Source: an uncultured Pelagibacteraceae bacterium
GTDB lineage: Bacteria > Pseudomonadota > Alphaproteobacteria > Pelagibacterales > Pelagibacteraceae
Direction: 5' to 3'
Length of the DNA stretch: 64,000 bases
Assembly (NCBI GenBank): GCA_902567685.1
Contig: CACFNH010000003.1
Location: 1 to 64,000, forward strand
Shown: one piece after another, positions 10,543 through 18,088 of the stretch
Position numbering within the stretch: position 1 is the first letter of the stretch
How the letters are laid out: each line of letters begins with the position of its first letter
Notes under the pieces: model-generated
Told to the model about the DNA's origin: nothing
Databases searched by the model: none
What the model saw: only the letters and a program-made list of their open reading frames with translations
Made by a program: the position numbers and the translations under genes

Positions 10543-11840
10543 CTAAGATTTTTTAATACTTTTAAGGGTAAGTTCACCAAGCTCAGCCATCAACTGAAAT
10601 TTAGATATAATAAAATCTCTTTCAGCTTTAGCATTTGTTATCCTGGCATTTAAAAGCAAACTTCTAGATTGAATAACTTCTAACGTTGTTCTCGTGTTTC
10701 CTGACTCATACTCTAAAGTAATGCCTTCATTCGCAATTTCAGCAGCATTTACTTGAGATTGAGTTGAATTTAAAACGCTTTCAGCAGATTGATAAAGTGA
10801 CCATGCGTTGGCTGTATCACTTTTAACTTCATTAAAAGTATCTTCTAAAATTAAATTACTTTTATTTTTTTTAAATTTTGCTTTTTTTAAAGAAGAGTAG
10901 TTTTCCCCTCCTTTAATTATAGGCCATGTTACAGTTGCTTTTACAGATTCTTTTTCTATTTCATCAACTGTTGAACTAAAATCATCACTTTCTGATCTTG
11001 TATAATTAATGGATGCTGAAGGTGAAAGTTTAGCTCTTTCTATGTTCAAATCTCTTTCTGATATCTTATAATTCAATTCAGCAATCATTAATTTTGGATT
11101 ATTTTTTTCAGCTAATTTTAAAGCATCATTTAAATTTTTTGGCAAAGTTGTGTTTATACTTAATTTATCGTTAATTTCTTCTGGTACACTAGTTCTTATT
11201 ATCCTTTCAAAGTTTGTTTTTGCTACTAAAAGTTCATTTCCAGAAGCTATAAAGTTTGCATTAGCTCCAGCTAATGAGGATTCTGATTGAGATAAGTCAG
11301 TTAAACTGATTTCTCCTCTTTGAAGCCTAGAACGATCTGACTCAACTTGTCTTTCAAGAAGAGAGAGAGATTAGATAAATTAAAATCTCTACTTTTAGTT
11401 TTGTAAATCAAATCATAATAAGCAGATATGGATTTTAACATAATTTCTTGTTCTATATTTTTTAATTCATAATTAGCTTTTTCAACTTCTAATTTAGATT
11501 TTTTAAAAGAATTATATCCCTCAAATCCCTGAAAAATTTTTTGATCTACAGAAACTGATTGGGTAGAAGTGTCGTTGTTTAAGTCTGATAAGCTAGCTCC
11601 AGATTGGTTTGTTCGATTAGTAGATTGAGTGCTATCAAGAGTACCTGAAACAGTAACACTGGGTAAAAATTCACTTCTTGAGATGTTAATATTTTCTTTA
11701 GTAGCTTTTAAATTTTCTCTTTCTGCTTTTAATTTTGGATTATTTTTATAAGCAGACTCTAAAAAAAAAATTAAATCATTGGCTAAAATAAAAGTATTAA
11801 AATTTAAAAATAAAAATAGTGATATTAAAAATATTCTCAT
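10543..11840 (-). CDS. TolC-family outer-membrane efflux protein (frameshifted)
   Basis: Outer-membrane channel/tunnel proteins of this family dock with inner-membrane pumps for drug efflux or type I secretion. A signal peptide (MRIFLISLFLFLNFNTFILA) is followed by the two internally repeated helix-rich OEP halves, each with an ALKLAEKNNPKL- or SAYKNNPKL-type repeat start. The N-terminal part runs out of frame within an alternating GA tract at 11361-11370. Reading on after dropping one dinucleotide or adding one base gives ERQVESDRSRLQRGEISLTD, a canonical TolC segment, and then continues cleanly to the stop. The restored protein is about 431-432 residues, a normal length. No pump genes are adjacent. 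A slipping dinucleotide repeat could also mean phase variation, but neighbouring genes have similar breaks. Confidence 0.88.
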
Positions 11841-11846
11841 ACAAAT

Positions 11847-12215
11847 TTATTTTTTGTTATCCATTGGATGATTTTCTCCATCATTTACTGGAACATTTTC
11901 TATTTCAAAAGGCCTAATTCCTTCTACACAAGCAATGTTTACACCATATATTTTTGGATTACTCCTAGGTCTATTGTGTGTATGAATACCGCAGTTTGAA
12001 CAAAAATAATGCTCGGCAGTTTTTGTGTGGTATTGATAAAGTTTTAAAATTCCTTCTCCTTTAAGAAGCTTAAAGTCCTCAGGTCCAATAACCCCTATTA
12101 TATATCCTTTTCTTTTACATAAAGAACAATTACAACGCATAATTTTATTAAACCCTTCTTTTGGAACATTAATTTCTGCTTCTACTGCCCCACAATGACA
12201 ATTTAGTTTTCTCAT
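11847..12215 (-). CDS. GFA/CENP-V family zinc-binding protein
   Basis: The family is named after glutathione-dependent formaldehyde-activating enzyme (Gfa), but most members have no proven reaction. The 122-residue product carries the full set of cysteine pairs that bind zinc: Cys6/Cys8 in NCHCGA, Cys28/Cys30/Cys33 in CNCSLCKRKG and Cys72/Cys75 in FCSNCGIHTHNRPR. An AAGGA ribosome site precedes the ATG. It lies 6 bp before the TolC-like gene and about 105 bp after the GT2 gene, all in one direction. A formaldehyde or thiol-related role would suit a methylotrophic SAR11 lifestyle, but that is inference from the family name only. Confidence 0.85.
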   Translation of the reverse strand: MRKLNCHCGAVEAEINVPKEGFNKIMRCNCSLCKRKGYIIGVIGPEDFKLLKGEGILKLYQYHTKTAEHYFCSNCGIHTHNRPRSNPKIYGVNIACVEGIRPFEIENVPVNDGENHPMDNKK

Positions 12216-12320
12216 TTTTTTTCCTTGAAGTAAAAGTTACTCACATTAAAACAATATCTTATTTGAATGTTCACGTTTTGATTCACTTTTGATTCCAATT
12301 CAGACTCATAATACAACCTA

Positions 12321-13194
12321 TTAGTGTGTATAGTTATTTACGTTTCCTACGTCAACTTCGGAGTTTAAAAACTCCATCTTATTTTCTCTTAAAGAGACAA
12401 TATAAATTAATAAATTAAATATAACTAATAAAACCTGAAAAGTTATAAAGATCGAACTTACTTTTAAACTTAAATATGAAAGAATTATTATCAATATTGC
12501 TGATCTTAAAAAAAACAGTATTTTTAAAAACTGCCATAATTGCTAGCGAATGAACTACAAGTTTTAATAAAGACATTTTTGAAGGACCAAAATACCTTAG
12601 GCCTCTAACAGAATTTACATAATTTAAATCTAAAATATGCTTTTTAACTGACCCTGAAAAACTACTCCATAGACTTTGCTTATCTGCTAAAATCTCAATA
12701 TCATTTTTTGTTAAACAACTATAGTTCCCAAAATTTATATTTTTTCCAGTAAAAATAAAAGTAATAATTTTGTGAAGTTGATACAAAAATTGAAAAAAAA
12801 TTCCTTCAGATCTTTTTATTCTTTTGGCAGCTACTGATTTTTTAGGATCAGATAAAATTTTCTCAACCAATATTTTTATTTCTTCTGGTCTGTCTTCTCC
12901 ATCTCCATCCATAACAATCAAGTAATCAAAATCATTATTCTTAGCTAAGTATCTAATTCCAAAAGCATTGCATCTGGCATGTCCCTTGTTTTTTTTCATA
13001 TTAATTAATTCTAAATATGAAATATTAGGGGGAATTTTAATTTCTGGTATATCAATAGTTGAACAGTCATTTATCACTACACAACTAAAATCACAATTCT
13101 TAATAGATGATATGATATTATTAATATCTTCTAATAATTTAAATAGAGATTTCCAATCATTGTAAACTGGTATTAAAATCTTAAATTTTTTCAT
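12321..13194 (-). CDS. GT2-family glycosyltransferase with C-terminal membrane segments (frameshifted)
   Basis: Probably transfers a sugar from a nucleotide donor to a polyprenyl phosphate or other acceptor on the cytosolic face of the membrane. The N-terminal GT-A fold shows the start KFKILIPVYNDWKSL, the nucleotide-binding VINDCS, and the metal-binding MDGDGEDRPEE. In the raw sequence the frame ends soon after TVFF at 12415. Dropping one base from the 8-base A run (T on the coding strand) at 12508-12515 restores about 67 residues with two hydrophobic stretches and a natural stop, giving 290 residues. Its ATG overlaps the stop of the GT39 gene upstream (ATGA), so the two are translationally coupled and probably act in one pathway. 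Confidence 0.82.
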
Positions 13195-14553
13195 CTAGCT
13201 CCAATCATGCATATTCCTACTGGTCTAATTGTTCCATAAACTCCTGGACATACTTTTTTTAAGATTTTAGGATTACCTGTATAAACAACTCCTCCTTCTA
13301 TATTTATATCTTTTACGTTATCAAGATTATTAAACCATTTAGGTCTTGAGTTTAAATGATAAGATAAATTTCCACCAGTCCATTCGTCTCCAACAACTAT
13401 AGAAATTTCATTAGAAAAAATCTTATCCCATCTAACCTGAACCAATCTAGCTATTTCTTTTCCCTCATAATCAGTTCTTTTATCTGTTTGAGATATTGAA
13501 ATATAAGCATAAGCGAGAGGAGAAAATAGAAATAAAACAATAAACACTGAAGCAAAGCTTTTTAATTTATTAAGATTTATCTGTGATTTAAAAAATGTAA
13601 ATCATTAAAGTACCAGCAAATAAATAAAAGGGTGTCATCCACATTGTTCTTATTTTTACACCCATTATCATTGAAGTTAATAGCATAAAAAATATAGGAG
13701 CAATTATAGTTAATGCTAGAAATATTAATTTTTTGTCTTTTAAATTAATTTTAGCTTTTATTTTTTTAATAAGAAAAAAAGACATTAAAAGAAAAGGAAT
13801 AAGAAGACCAATTTGTTTACCTAATAAAATTAAAGGATAAATCAAATGATCTATAAAACTCCCTATTCCACCGGTCCTTTGTAGACCGTAGTTAATAGTT
13901 ATGAAATTATTTTCGGTTAACCAGATTAAATGTGGTATTAAAATTAATAAGGTAATTGGCCCCGCAATAAAATAGTGTGAAAATTTAATTCCTTTCTTCA
14001 AAAAATAAAAAAAAACAAGTTTTATTCCTATAATTAAATAAATAAAAAGGTATTTTGATAAAATGCCTAATCCCGCAAATAAACCTAAGAATACATAGTC
14101 AATTGCTTTATCATATTTAATACATCTCCAGGTATAATAAACTGTTAAAGCCCAAAAGGGTAATTGCGCAACATTTACGTTAAATTCTGGTGTTGTAAAA
14201 TTATAAAAGAATATACCCTCAAGCAAAAATACTGATAAAAGAGCAAATTTTTCATTATTAAAAATTTCCTCGGAAAATTTATAAACAACAAAAAAAGCTC
14301 CTATTACAAAAATTTGACTTAAGAGATAATAAGCCCAATCTTGGCTTCCAAAAATTTGATAAAATATTTCAACTGCAAAAGCACTCAATGGTGGATGTTT
14401 GTTAAATCCCCAATCTAAATTACTTCCCCAAGCTAAAGCTTCAATAGTATCTAGAGGTAGGTTTTTATTAGATAGCGACGGTACCAAAGTCCATATAACG
14501 AGATGGGTAATCAAAAATAAATAAAAAATGTTATTAATATTTTTTTTTGTCAT
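13191..14553 (-). CDS. GT39/ArnT-like membrane glycosyltransferase (frameshifted)
   Basis: An integral-membrane GT-C enzyme of the dolichyl-phosphate-mannose transferase/ArnT group, which uses polyprenyl-phosphate sugars on the periplasmic side. The first 320 residues hold around nine hydrophobic helices and the diagnostic acidic loop after helix 1 (LPLDTIEALAWG, then KHPPLSAF). The frame stops at 13588. Removing one base from the 6-base A run (T on the coding strand) at 13590-13595 continues it through one more helix and a soluble C-terminal domain ending VGICMIGAR, 453 residues in all. The GT2 gene downstream overlaps it by 4 bp, the expected partner to make the lipid-linked sugar donor. 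The modified target (lipid A, protein or glycan) is unknown. Confidence 0.83.
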
Positions 14554-14625
14554 TTCTCTATAATTAATACAATTTAAAAGCTATTGACACGAATAAAATC
14601 AAACATATACTCGCCGATCTTAAAT

Positions 14626-15049
14626 ATGCCTAAAAAGACTAAAAAAAAAACAATATATTCCAAATAATAAAGAAAAATACATGTGCGCGAAGCATAAAAA
14701 ATTCTTTAAAGAAGAATTGATTAGCTGGAGAAAAGAAATAATTAAATCAAATAATTTAAGCAACATACTAAATTCATCAGATGATAACACTTCATCAGCA
14801 GATGTTGTTGATCAAGCTTCTTCATATACTGATAAAACAGTAGAAATGAAATCTTTAAATAGAAGCAGAAAACTTATTGGAAAAATCGACTCTGCTTTAA
14901 GAAGGATAAAAGATGGAACTTATGGTTATTGTGAGGAAACATCTGAGCCAATTGGTTTAAAAAGATTAATTGCAAGACCTATTGCAACATTATCAATTGA
15001 AGCTCAAGAGAAACATGAGAGAGATGAAAAAATTTATATTGAGGATTAA
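14626..15049 (+). CDS. dksA: RNA polymerase-binding transcription factor DksA (frameshift at N-terminus)
   Basis: Binds the secondary channel of RNA polymerase and works with ppGpp to adjust rRNA and amino-acid promoters. The coiled coil carries the acidic tip region, and the C-terminal finger reads YGYCEETSEPIGLKRL. Only one of the four zinc cysteines is kept, normal for the alphaproteobacterial type, which folds without a full C4 zinc site. The conserved YMCAKHKKFFKEEL segment is preceded in frame by codons back to ATG 14626 (MPKKTKKKQYIPNNKEK) if one base is dropped from the 9-base A run at 14641-14649. Otherwise translation would have to start at 14681. The restored length is 140 residues. 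Its stop overlaps the convergent GST gene by 4 bp. Confidence 0.9.
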
Positions 15050-15675
15050 GGTTTTGGTATTACTTCCCCTCTTTTCATAAAATCAAACCCTTTAATCACT
15101 GCGTCTCTTTTTCCTATTTCTAAATACCATCTAGTTAAATTTTCAAAATTTTTAAGACCAACATCGTGCCATTCATGTCTTGCAATCCATGGCCAAGTAG
15201 CAATGTCTGCAATTGTATAATTATCTCCTGCAAGAAATTTAGATTGTCCCAATCTTTCATTTAAATCTCCATAAATTGTTCTTGTTATTTTAAAATACCT
15301 ATCTTCACCAAACTTACTTTTTCCTGGATTGTAATGATGAAATTGATGATGTTGGCCAATTAATGGTCCAACATATGCCATCTGCGCCATTAACCACTGA
15401 TTAATTTTAAGTCTATCTTTTTCATAATAAAACTTTTTACTTTTTTCTCCTAAATACATTAGGATAGCACCTGACTCAAAGATTGCTTCCTTATTGTTTT
15501 CATGATCTATAATTACAGGAATTTTACTAAATGGACTTATTTTTCTAAATTCTGGTTTAAACTGTTCATCTTTATAAATATTTACCTTTGTAACCTTATA
15601 TTCATAATTTATTTCCTCTAACATTATTGAAATTTTTTTACCGTTTGGAGTATCTGCTGTTAGAAGCTCAATCAT
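15046..15675 (-). CDS. Glutathione S-transferase family protein (YfcG-like)
   Basis: Probably a glutathione-dependent disulfide-bond oxidoreductase. The N-terminal thioredoxin-like domain has the TPNGKK motif (residues 9-14), in which Thr and Asn replace the usual catalytic Tyr or Ser. This is the hallmark of the Nu-class YfcG/YghU group. The cis-proline KIPVI and the ESGAILMYLGEK segment that binds glutathione are also present. The helical C-terminal domain contains DNYTIADIATWPWIARHEWH. At 209 residues it is complete. It overlaps the ferredoxin reductase gene upstream by 8 bp, so it is in one transcript with reductase and ferredoxin, suggesting a shared redox role. Confidence 0.87.
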   Translation of the reverse strand: MIELLTADTPNGKKISIMLEEINYEYKVTKVNIYKDEQFKPEFRKISPFSKIPVIIDHENNKEAIFESGAILMYLGEKSKKFYYEKDRLKINQWLMAQMAYVGPLIGQHHQFHHYNPGKSKFGEDRYFKITRTIYGDLNERLGQSKFLAGDNYTIADIATWPWIARHEWHDVGLKNFENLTRWYLEIGKRDAVIKGFDFMKRGEVIPKP

Positions 15676-16697
15676 TCTTTTTTTTGGTAACTCCTAGCCT
15701 TTCTTGTATTTCTTTTGACGAAGTTGTGAATTGAAATTTATATTTTTCATTAGGTCTTGCTCTTTTAAAACATTCAACGGATGCTAAGGCTGCTTCATGA
15801 AAACCTGAAAGAATAAGTCTTAGTTTCCCTGGATAAGTACATATGTCACCAACTGCAAATATACCTTTTTTGTTAGTCTCAAAATTTTGTGTATTTACTG
15901 GTACTGTTTTTTTATCAATATTAAGACCCCAGTCTGCTATAGGTCCAAGTTTCATTATTAGTCCAAAAAAAGCAAGTATAGTATCAACTTCTATTGTTTC
16001 TTTTTGCCCATCATCATTTTCTAAAACAATAGAACTTAATTTATCTCCCTCATTAATAGATTTAATTTGAAAAGGAGTTTTTATAGAAATTTTTCCTTCT
16101 TTTTTTAAGTTTTTCTAGTTCACTTAATGTACGAGGAGCGCCTCTAAATTCATTACGTCTGTGTATTAAAATAACTTTCGAATTTTTTGATAATTCTAAT
16201 GCCCAGTCCAATGCTGAGTCACCACCTCCAAAAATCGCTATTTTCTTATTTTTAAATTCTTCTTTATTAGACACAGAATAAAAAACATTTTTACCTTCAA
16301 ATTTTTCCAATTCTTTTAAAGGCAGTTTTCGTGGCTCAAAAGAACCAACGCCTCCAGCAATAATTACATTTGGAGTAGTAAAGGAATTCCCCTTATTTGT
16401 TTTTACTGTCCATATTCCTTTGTTTTCTTTTAGTTCTTGCACTCTTTCGTTAAAATGAAATTTAGGTTTAAAAGGCTTTATTTGTTCAAGTAAATTTTTA
16501 GTAAGTTCTTTGCCACTGCATTCTGGAATGGCAGGAATATCATAAATAGGTTTGTCTGGATAAAGTTCTATACATTGTCCTCCTGCTTTATCTAAGTTGT
16601 CAATTACCTCAACACTAAGACCGTTTACTCCTAATTGGTGAACAGCAAAAAGACCTGTGGGTCCAGCTCCTATTATAACTGCATCAGTTTTAGTCAT
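15668..16697 (-). CDS. Ferredoxin--NADP+ reductase, thioredoxin-reductase-like type (frameshifted)
   Basis: A FAD/NAD(P)-binding flavoprotein that exchanges electrons between NADPH and ferredoxin or flavodoxin. The FAD-binding GAGPTGLFAVHQL is at residues 10-22. GGQCIELYPDKPIYDIPA is the signature of the type 2 (YumC-like) enzymes, which lack the CxxC of true thioredoxin reductase. The NADPH site IFGGGDSALDWA follows near residue 155 and the second FAD motif FAVGDICTYPGK near the C-terminus. The frame is lost at a 7-base T run (A on the coding strand) at 16100-16106; dropping one base restores KKEGKISIKTPFQIKSIN and a 342-residue protein. It starts one base after the ferredoxin stop, so the pair is translationally linked and is surely a functional couple. 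Confidence 0.9.
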
Positions 16698-17018
16698 TTA
16701 TGTTTGTTTTGCTGGGGTTGTTACAACAAGCCCGTCTATTTCATCAGAAACTAAAATCTGACAACTCAATCTACTATTTTTTTTTGGCTCAAAAGCCATG
16801 TCTAACATATCCTGTTCTCCATCTTCTGCTTTGTTTAACTTATTTAACCATTTTTCTTGGACATAAACGTGGCAAGTAGCACAAGCCATTGAGCCACCAC
16901 AGTCTGCATCAATACCTGGTATATTGTTTTGTATAGCGCCTTCCATAACAGAAAGGCCAGAAGCTACTTCGATTGTTTTTTTGTTTCCTGAGTTGTCAAT
17001 ATAAGTAATCTTAGGCAT
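16698..17018 (-). CDS. 2Fe-2S ferredoxin, adrenodoxin/ISC type
   Basis: A small electron carrier. The four cluster ligands are Cys40, Cys46, Cys49 (C-x5-C-x2-C in [14 protein letters not shown]) and Cys86 in RLSCQI, the spacing of vertebrate-type ferredoxins (Fdx, adrenodoxin, Isc ferredoxin). At 106 residues it is full length. The partner reductase begins immediately downstream. The gene follows proteorhodopsin in the same direction after a hairpin terminator, so it may be read from its own promoter or by read-through. Its redox partner may be iron-sulfur assembly, a P450 or a desaturase; the sequence does not decide. Confidence 0.93.
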   Translation of the reverse strand: MPKITYIDNSGNKKTIEVASGLSVMEGAIQNNIPGIDADCGGSMACATCHVYVQEKWLNKLNKAEDGEQDMLDMAFEPKKNSRLSCQILVSDEIDGLVVTTPAKQT

Positions 17019-17040
17019 AGATTTAATATAGGCACAAAAA

Positions 17041-17074
17041 AAAATAGGGCAAGTAATTAAACTCGCCCTATTTT
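17041..17074 (-). terminator. Intrinsic terminator after proteorhodopsin
   Basis: A 10-bp stem (AAAATAGGGC at 17041-17050 with GCCCTATTTT at 17065-17074) sits 16 bp beyond the proteorhodopsin stop. On the minus strand it is followed by a run of T, the classic Rho-independent layout. It should make proteorhodopsin largely monocistronic and separate it from ferredoxin. Confidence 0.85.
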
Positions 17075-17089
17075 AATAAAATTTACTTC

Positions 17090-17860
17090 TTATCGAGAAG
17101 CTAATCTAGTGTTAGACATAGCAGCTGCCCAGATAACTAGACCAAAAGCGATCTTGTTAATAAAGTCAGCTAAGTTATAGATTATGTTTAACATGTTAGG
17201 ATCAGCAGTACCCATTAGTATACCGAAAATATATCCTAGAGGATAAATCGCCCAACCAATAGTTACTATTATTCTCATAGCACTGAATGCAGTTGATAAC
17301 GCTTTGTTACCACCACGTCCAGCAGCTTTGCCGGCTTCACCAGAGAATATTTCAAATAGAATGTATATCCATCCAGCCATTCCGATAATCCAACCAACAA
17401 ATGGTTCGATCATACCAGTTTCACCCATGTATCCACCAACTAGCATTACAATAGAACCTATTAAAAGTTTCCAAAATATAGATGTTGGAACTTTTCTTAC
17501 TGCTGCTAAAATTAGGTAGAACTCAATCATTTGAAGTGGAACAGTGATTAACCAGTCAATATATCTATATACTGTTGGTGAATCTCCTGTAGTTACCCAT
17601 ACTTCTCTCATGTACATGTAGTGAACGAATGCTACACCAGTTACCAATCCTGCTACTGTTACAGATGTTCTCCAAGATGCTGCAACTGTGTTTCTTTCCG
17701 CAAAGAAAAAAACTGTAGCTGCGATCATCCCCATAGAAACTAGCCAGAATGAAATTCCGACAAAGTCGTTCGTCTGTAGAAGCGCTGTAGACGCATTAGC
17801 TGAGCTAGAAATACCTAAAAAGGCAACAGCTGCTAGTGCTATCATGCTTAATTTTCTCAT
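17090..17860 (-). CDS. Proteorhodopsin, blue-absorbing type, proton pump
   Basis: A seven-helix retinal protein that pumps protons outward in light. A signal peptide (MRKLSMIALAAVAFLGISSSANA) precedes the helices. Key residues, with standard proteorhodopsin numbering in brackets, are His80 (75), proton acceptor Asp102 (97), Thr106 (101), proton donor Glu113 (108) and Schiff-base Lys236 (231). Residue 110 (105) is Gln, the known switch for blue absorption found in open-ocean forms; Leu or Met there gives green absorption. A strong GGGAGG ribosome site sits 5 nt before the ATG, unusual in this gene set and fitting high expression. No carotenoid or retinal-synthesis gene is in the window, so retinal must come from elsewhere. 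The gene is intact. Confidence 0.98.
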   Translation of the reverse strand: MRKLSMIALAAVAFLGISSSANASTALLQTNDFVGISFWLVSMGMIAATVFFFAERNTVAASWRTSVTVAGLVTGVAFVHYMYMREVWVTTGDSPTVYRYIDWLITVPLQMIEFYLILAAVRKVPTSIFWKLLIGSIVMLVGGYMGETGMIEPFVGWIIGMAGWIYILFEIFSGEAGKAAGRGGNKALSTAFSAMRIIVTIGWAIYPLGYIFGILMGTADPNMLNIIYNLADFINKIAFGLVIWAAAMSNTRLASR

Positions 17861-17895
17861 GAAAACCTCCCGTATGTTTAGTTTTCTTTTTTTAA

Positions 17896-17913
17896 TAGTT
17901 TAAATTTAAACTA
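17896..17913. promoter_or_regulatory. 18-bp perfect palindrome upstream of proteorhodopsin
   Basis: TAGTTTAAATTTAAACTA reads the same on both strands and lies 36-53 bp upstream of the proteorhodopsin ATG, where an operator or promoter would be. A perfect 18-bp palindrome is unusual even in AT-rich DNA, but the site uses only two GC pairs and its function is unproven. Confidence 0.4.
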
Positions 17914-17920
17914 CCCAACT

Positions 17921-17994
17921 ATGAATCGCGGTTCATGCTGGATAACCTGGCTGGAACATTAATAAAAAAGGCAGTCACAGTGAAGCCTTTTTTT
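17921..17994 (+). ncRNA. Candidate structured leader or small RNA ending in a terminator
   Basis: The largest intergenic gap in the window, between proteorhodopsin and prpE, contains several short paired elements on the plus strand. ATGAA/TTCAT at 17921-17936 competes with GTTC/GAAC at 17931-17957. They are followed by a strong terminator-like hairpin (AAAAAAGGC at 17964-17972 with GCCTTTTTT at 17985-17993, enclosing a TCAC/GTGA stem) and a T run. It lies about 95 bp upstream of prpE in the same direction, the layout of an attenuated leader or a short independent RNA. It matches no riboswitch I recognise, and because the hairpin has T runs on both strands it may instead be only a bidirectional terminator. 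Confidence 0.35.
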
Positions 17995-18076
17995 GCTAAA
18001 AAAGTGTTGTTTTTATTGGCTTTTTGATTTTTTTTTGGGGATAATTATGAAATAATAGCAATAAACTAACATTTTT

Positions 18077-18084
18077 GGAGGAAG
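18077..18084 (+). promoter_or_regulatory. Strong Shine-Dalgarno fixing the TTG start of prpE
   Basis: GGAGGAAG lies 7 nt before a TTG codon at 18089. The nearest upstream ATG (18048) meets a stop after one codon, and the conserved N-terminus of the enzyme begins just after the TTG. This site therefore decides an unusual start codon. Confidence 0.8.
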
Positions 18085-18088
18085 TGAT

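Noticed and set aside
12360-12375. GGAGTT/AACTCC hairpin after the apparent end of the GT2 gene, looking like a terminator
   Set aside because: After repairing the frame at 12508-12515 the GT2 gene runs through this point to a stop at 12321, so the hairpin is inside coding sequence and has no T run.
17964-17993. Signal recognition particle or other standard RNA gene in the proteorhodopsin-prpE gap
   Set aside because: The conserved SRP apical motif and other family motifs I know are absent; only a novel or terminator function remains.
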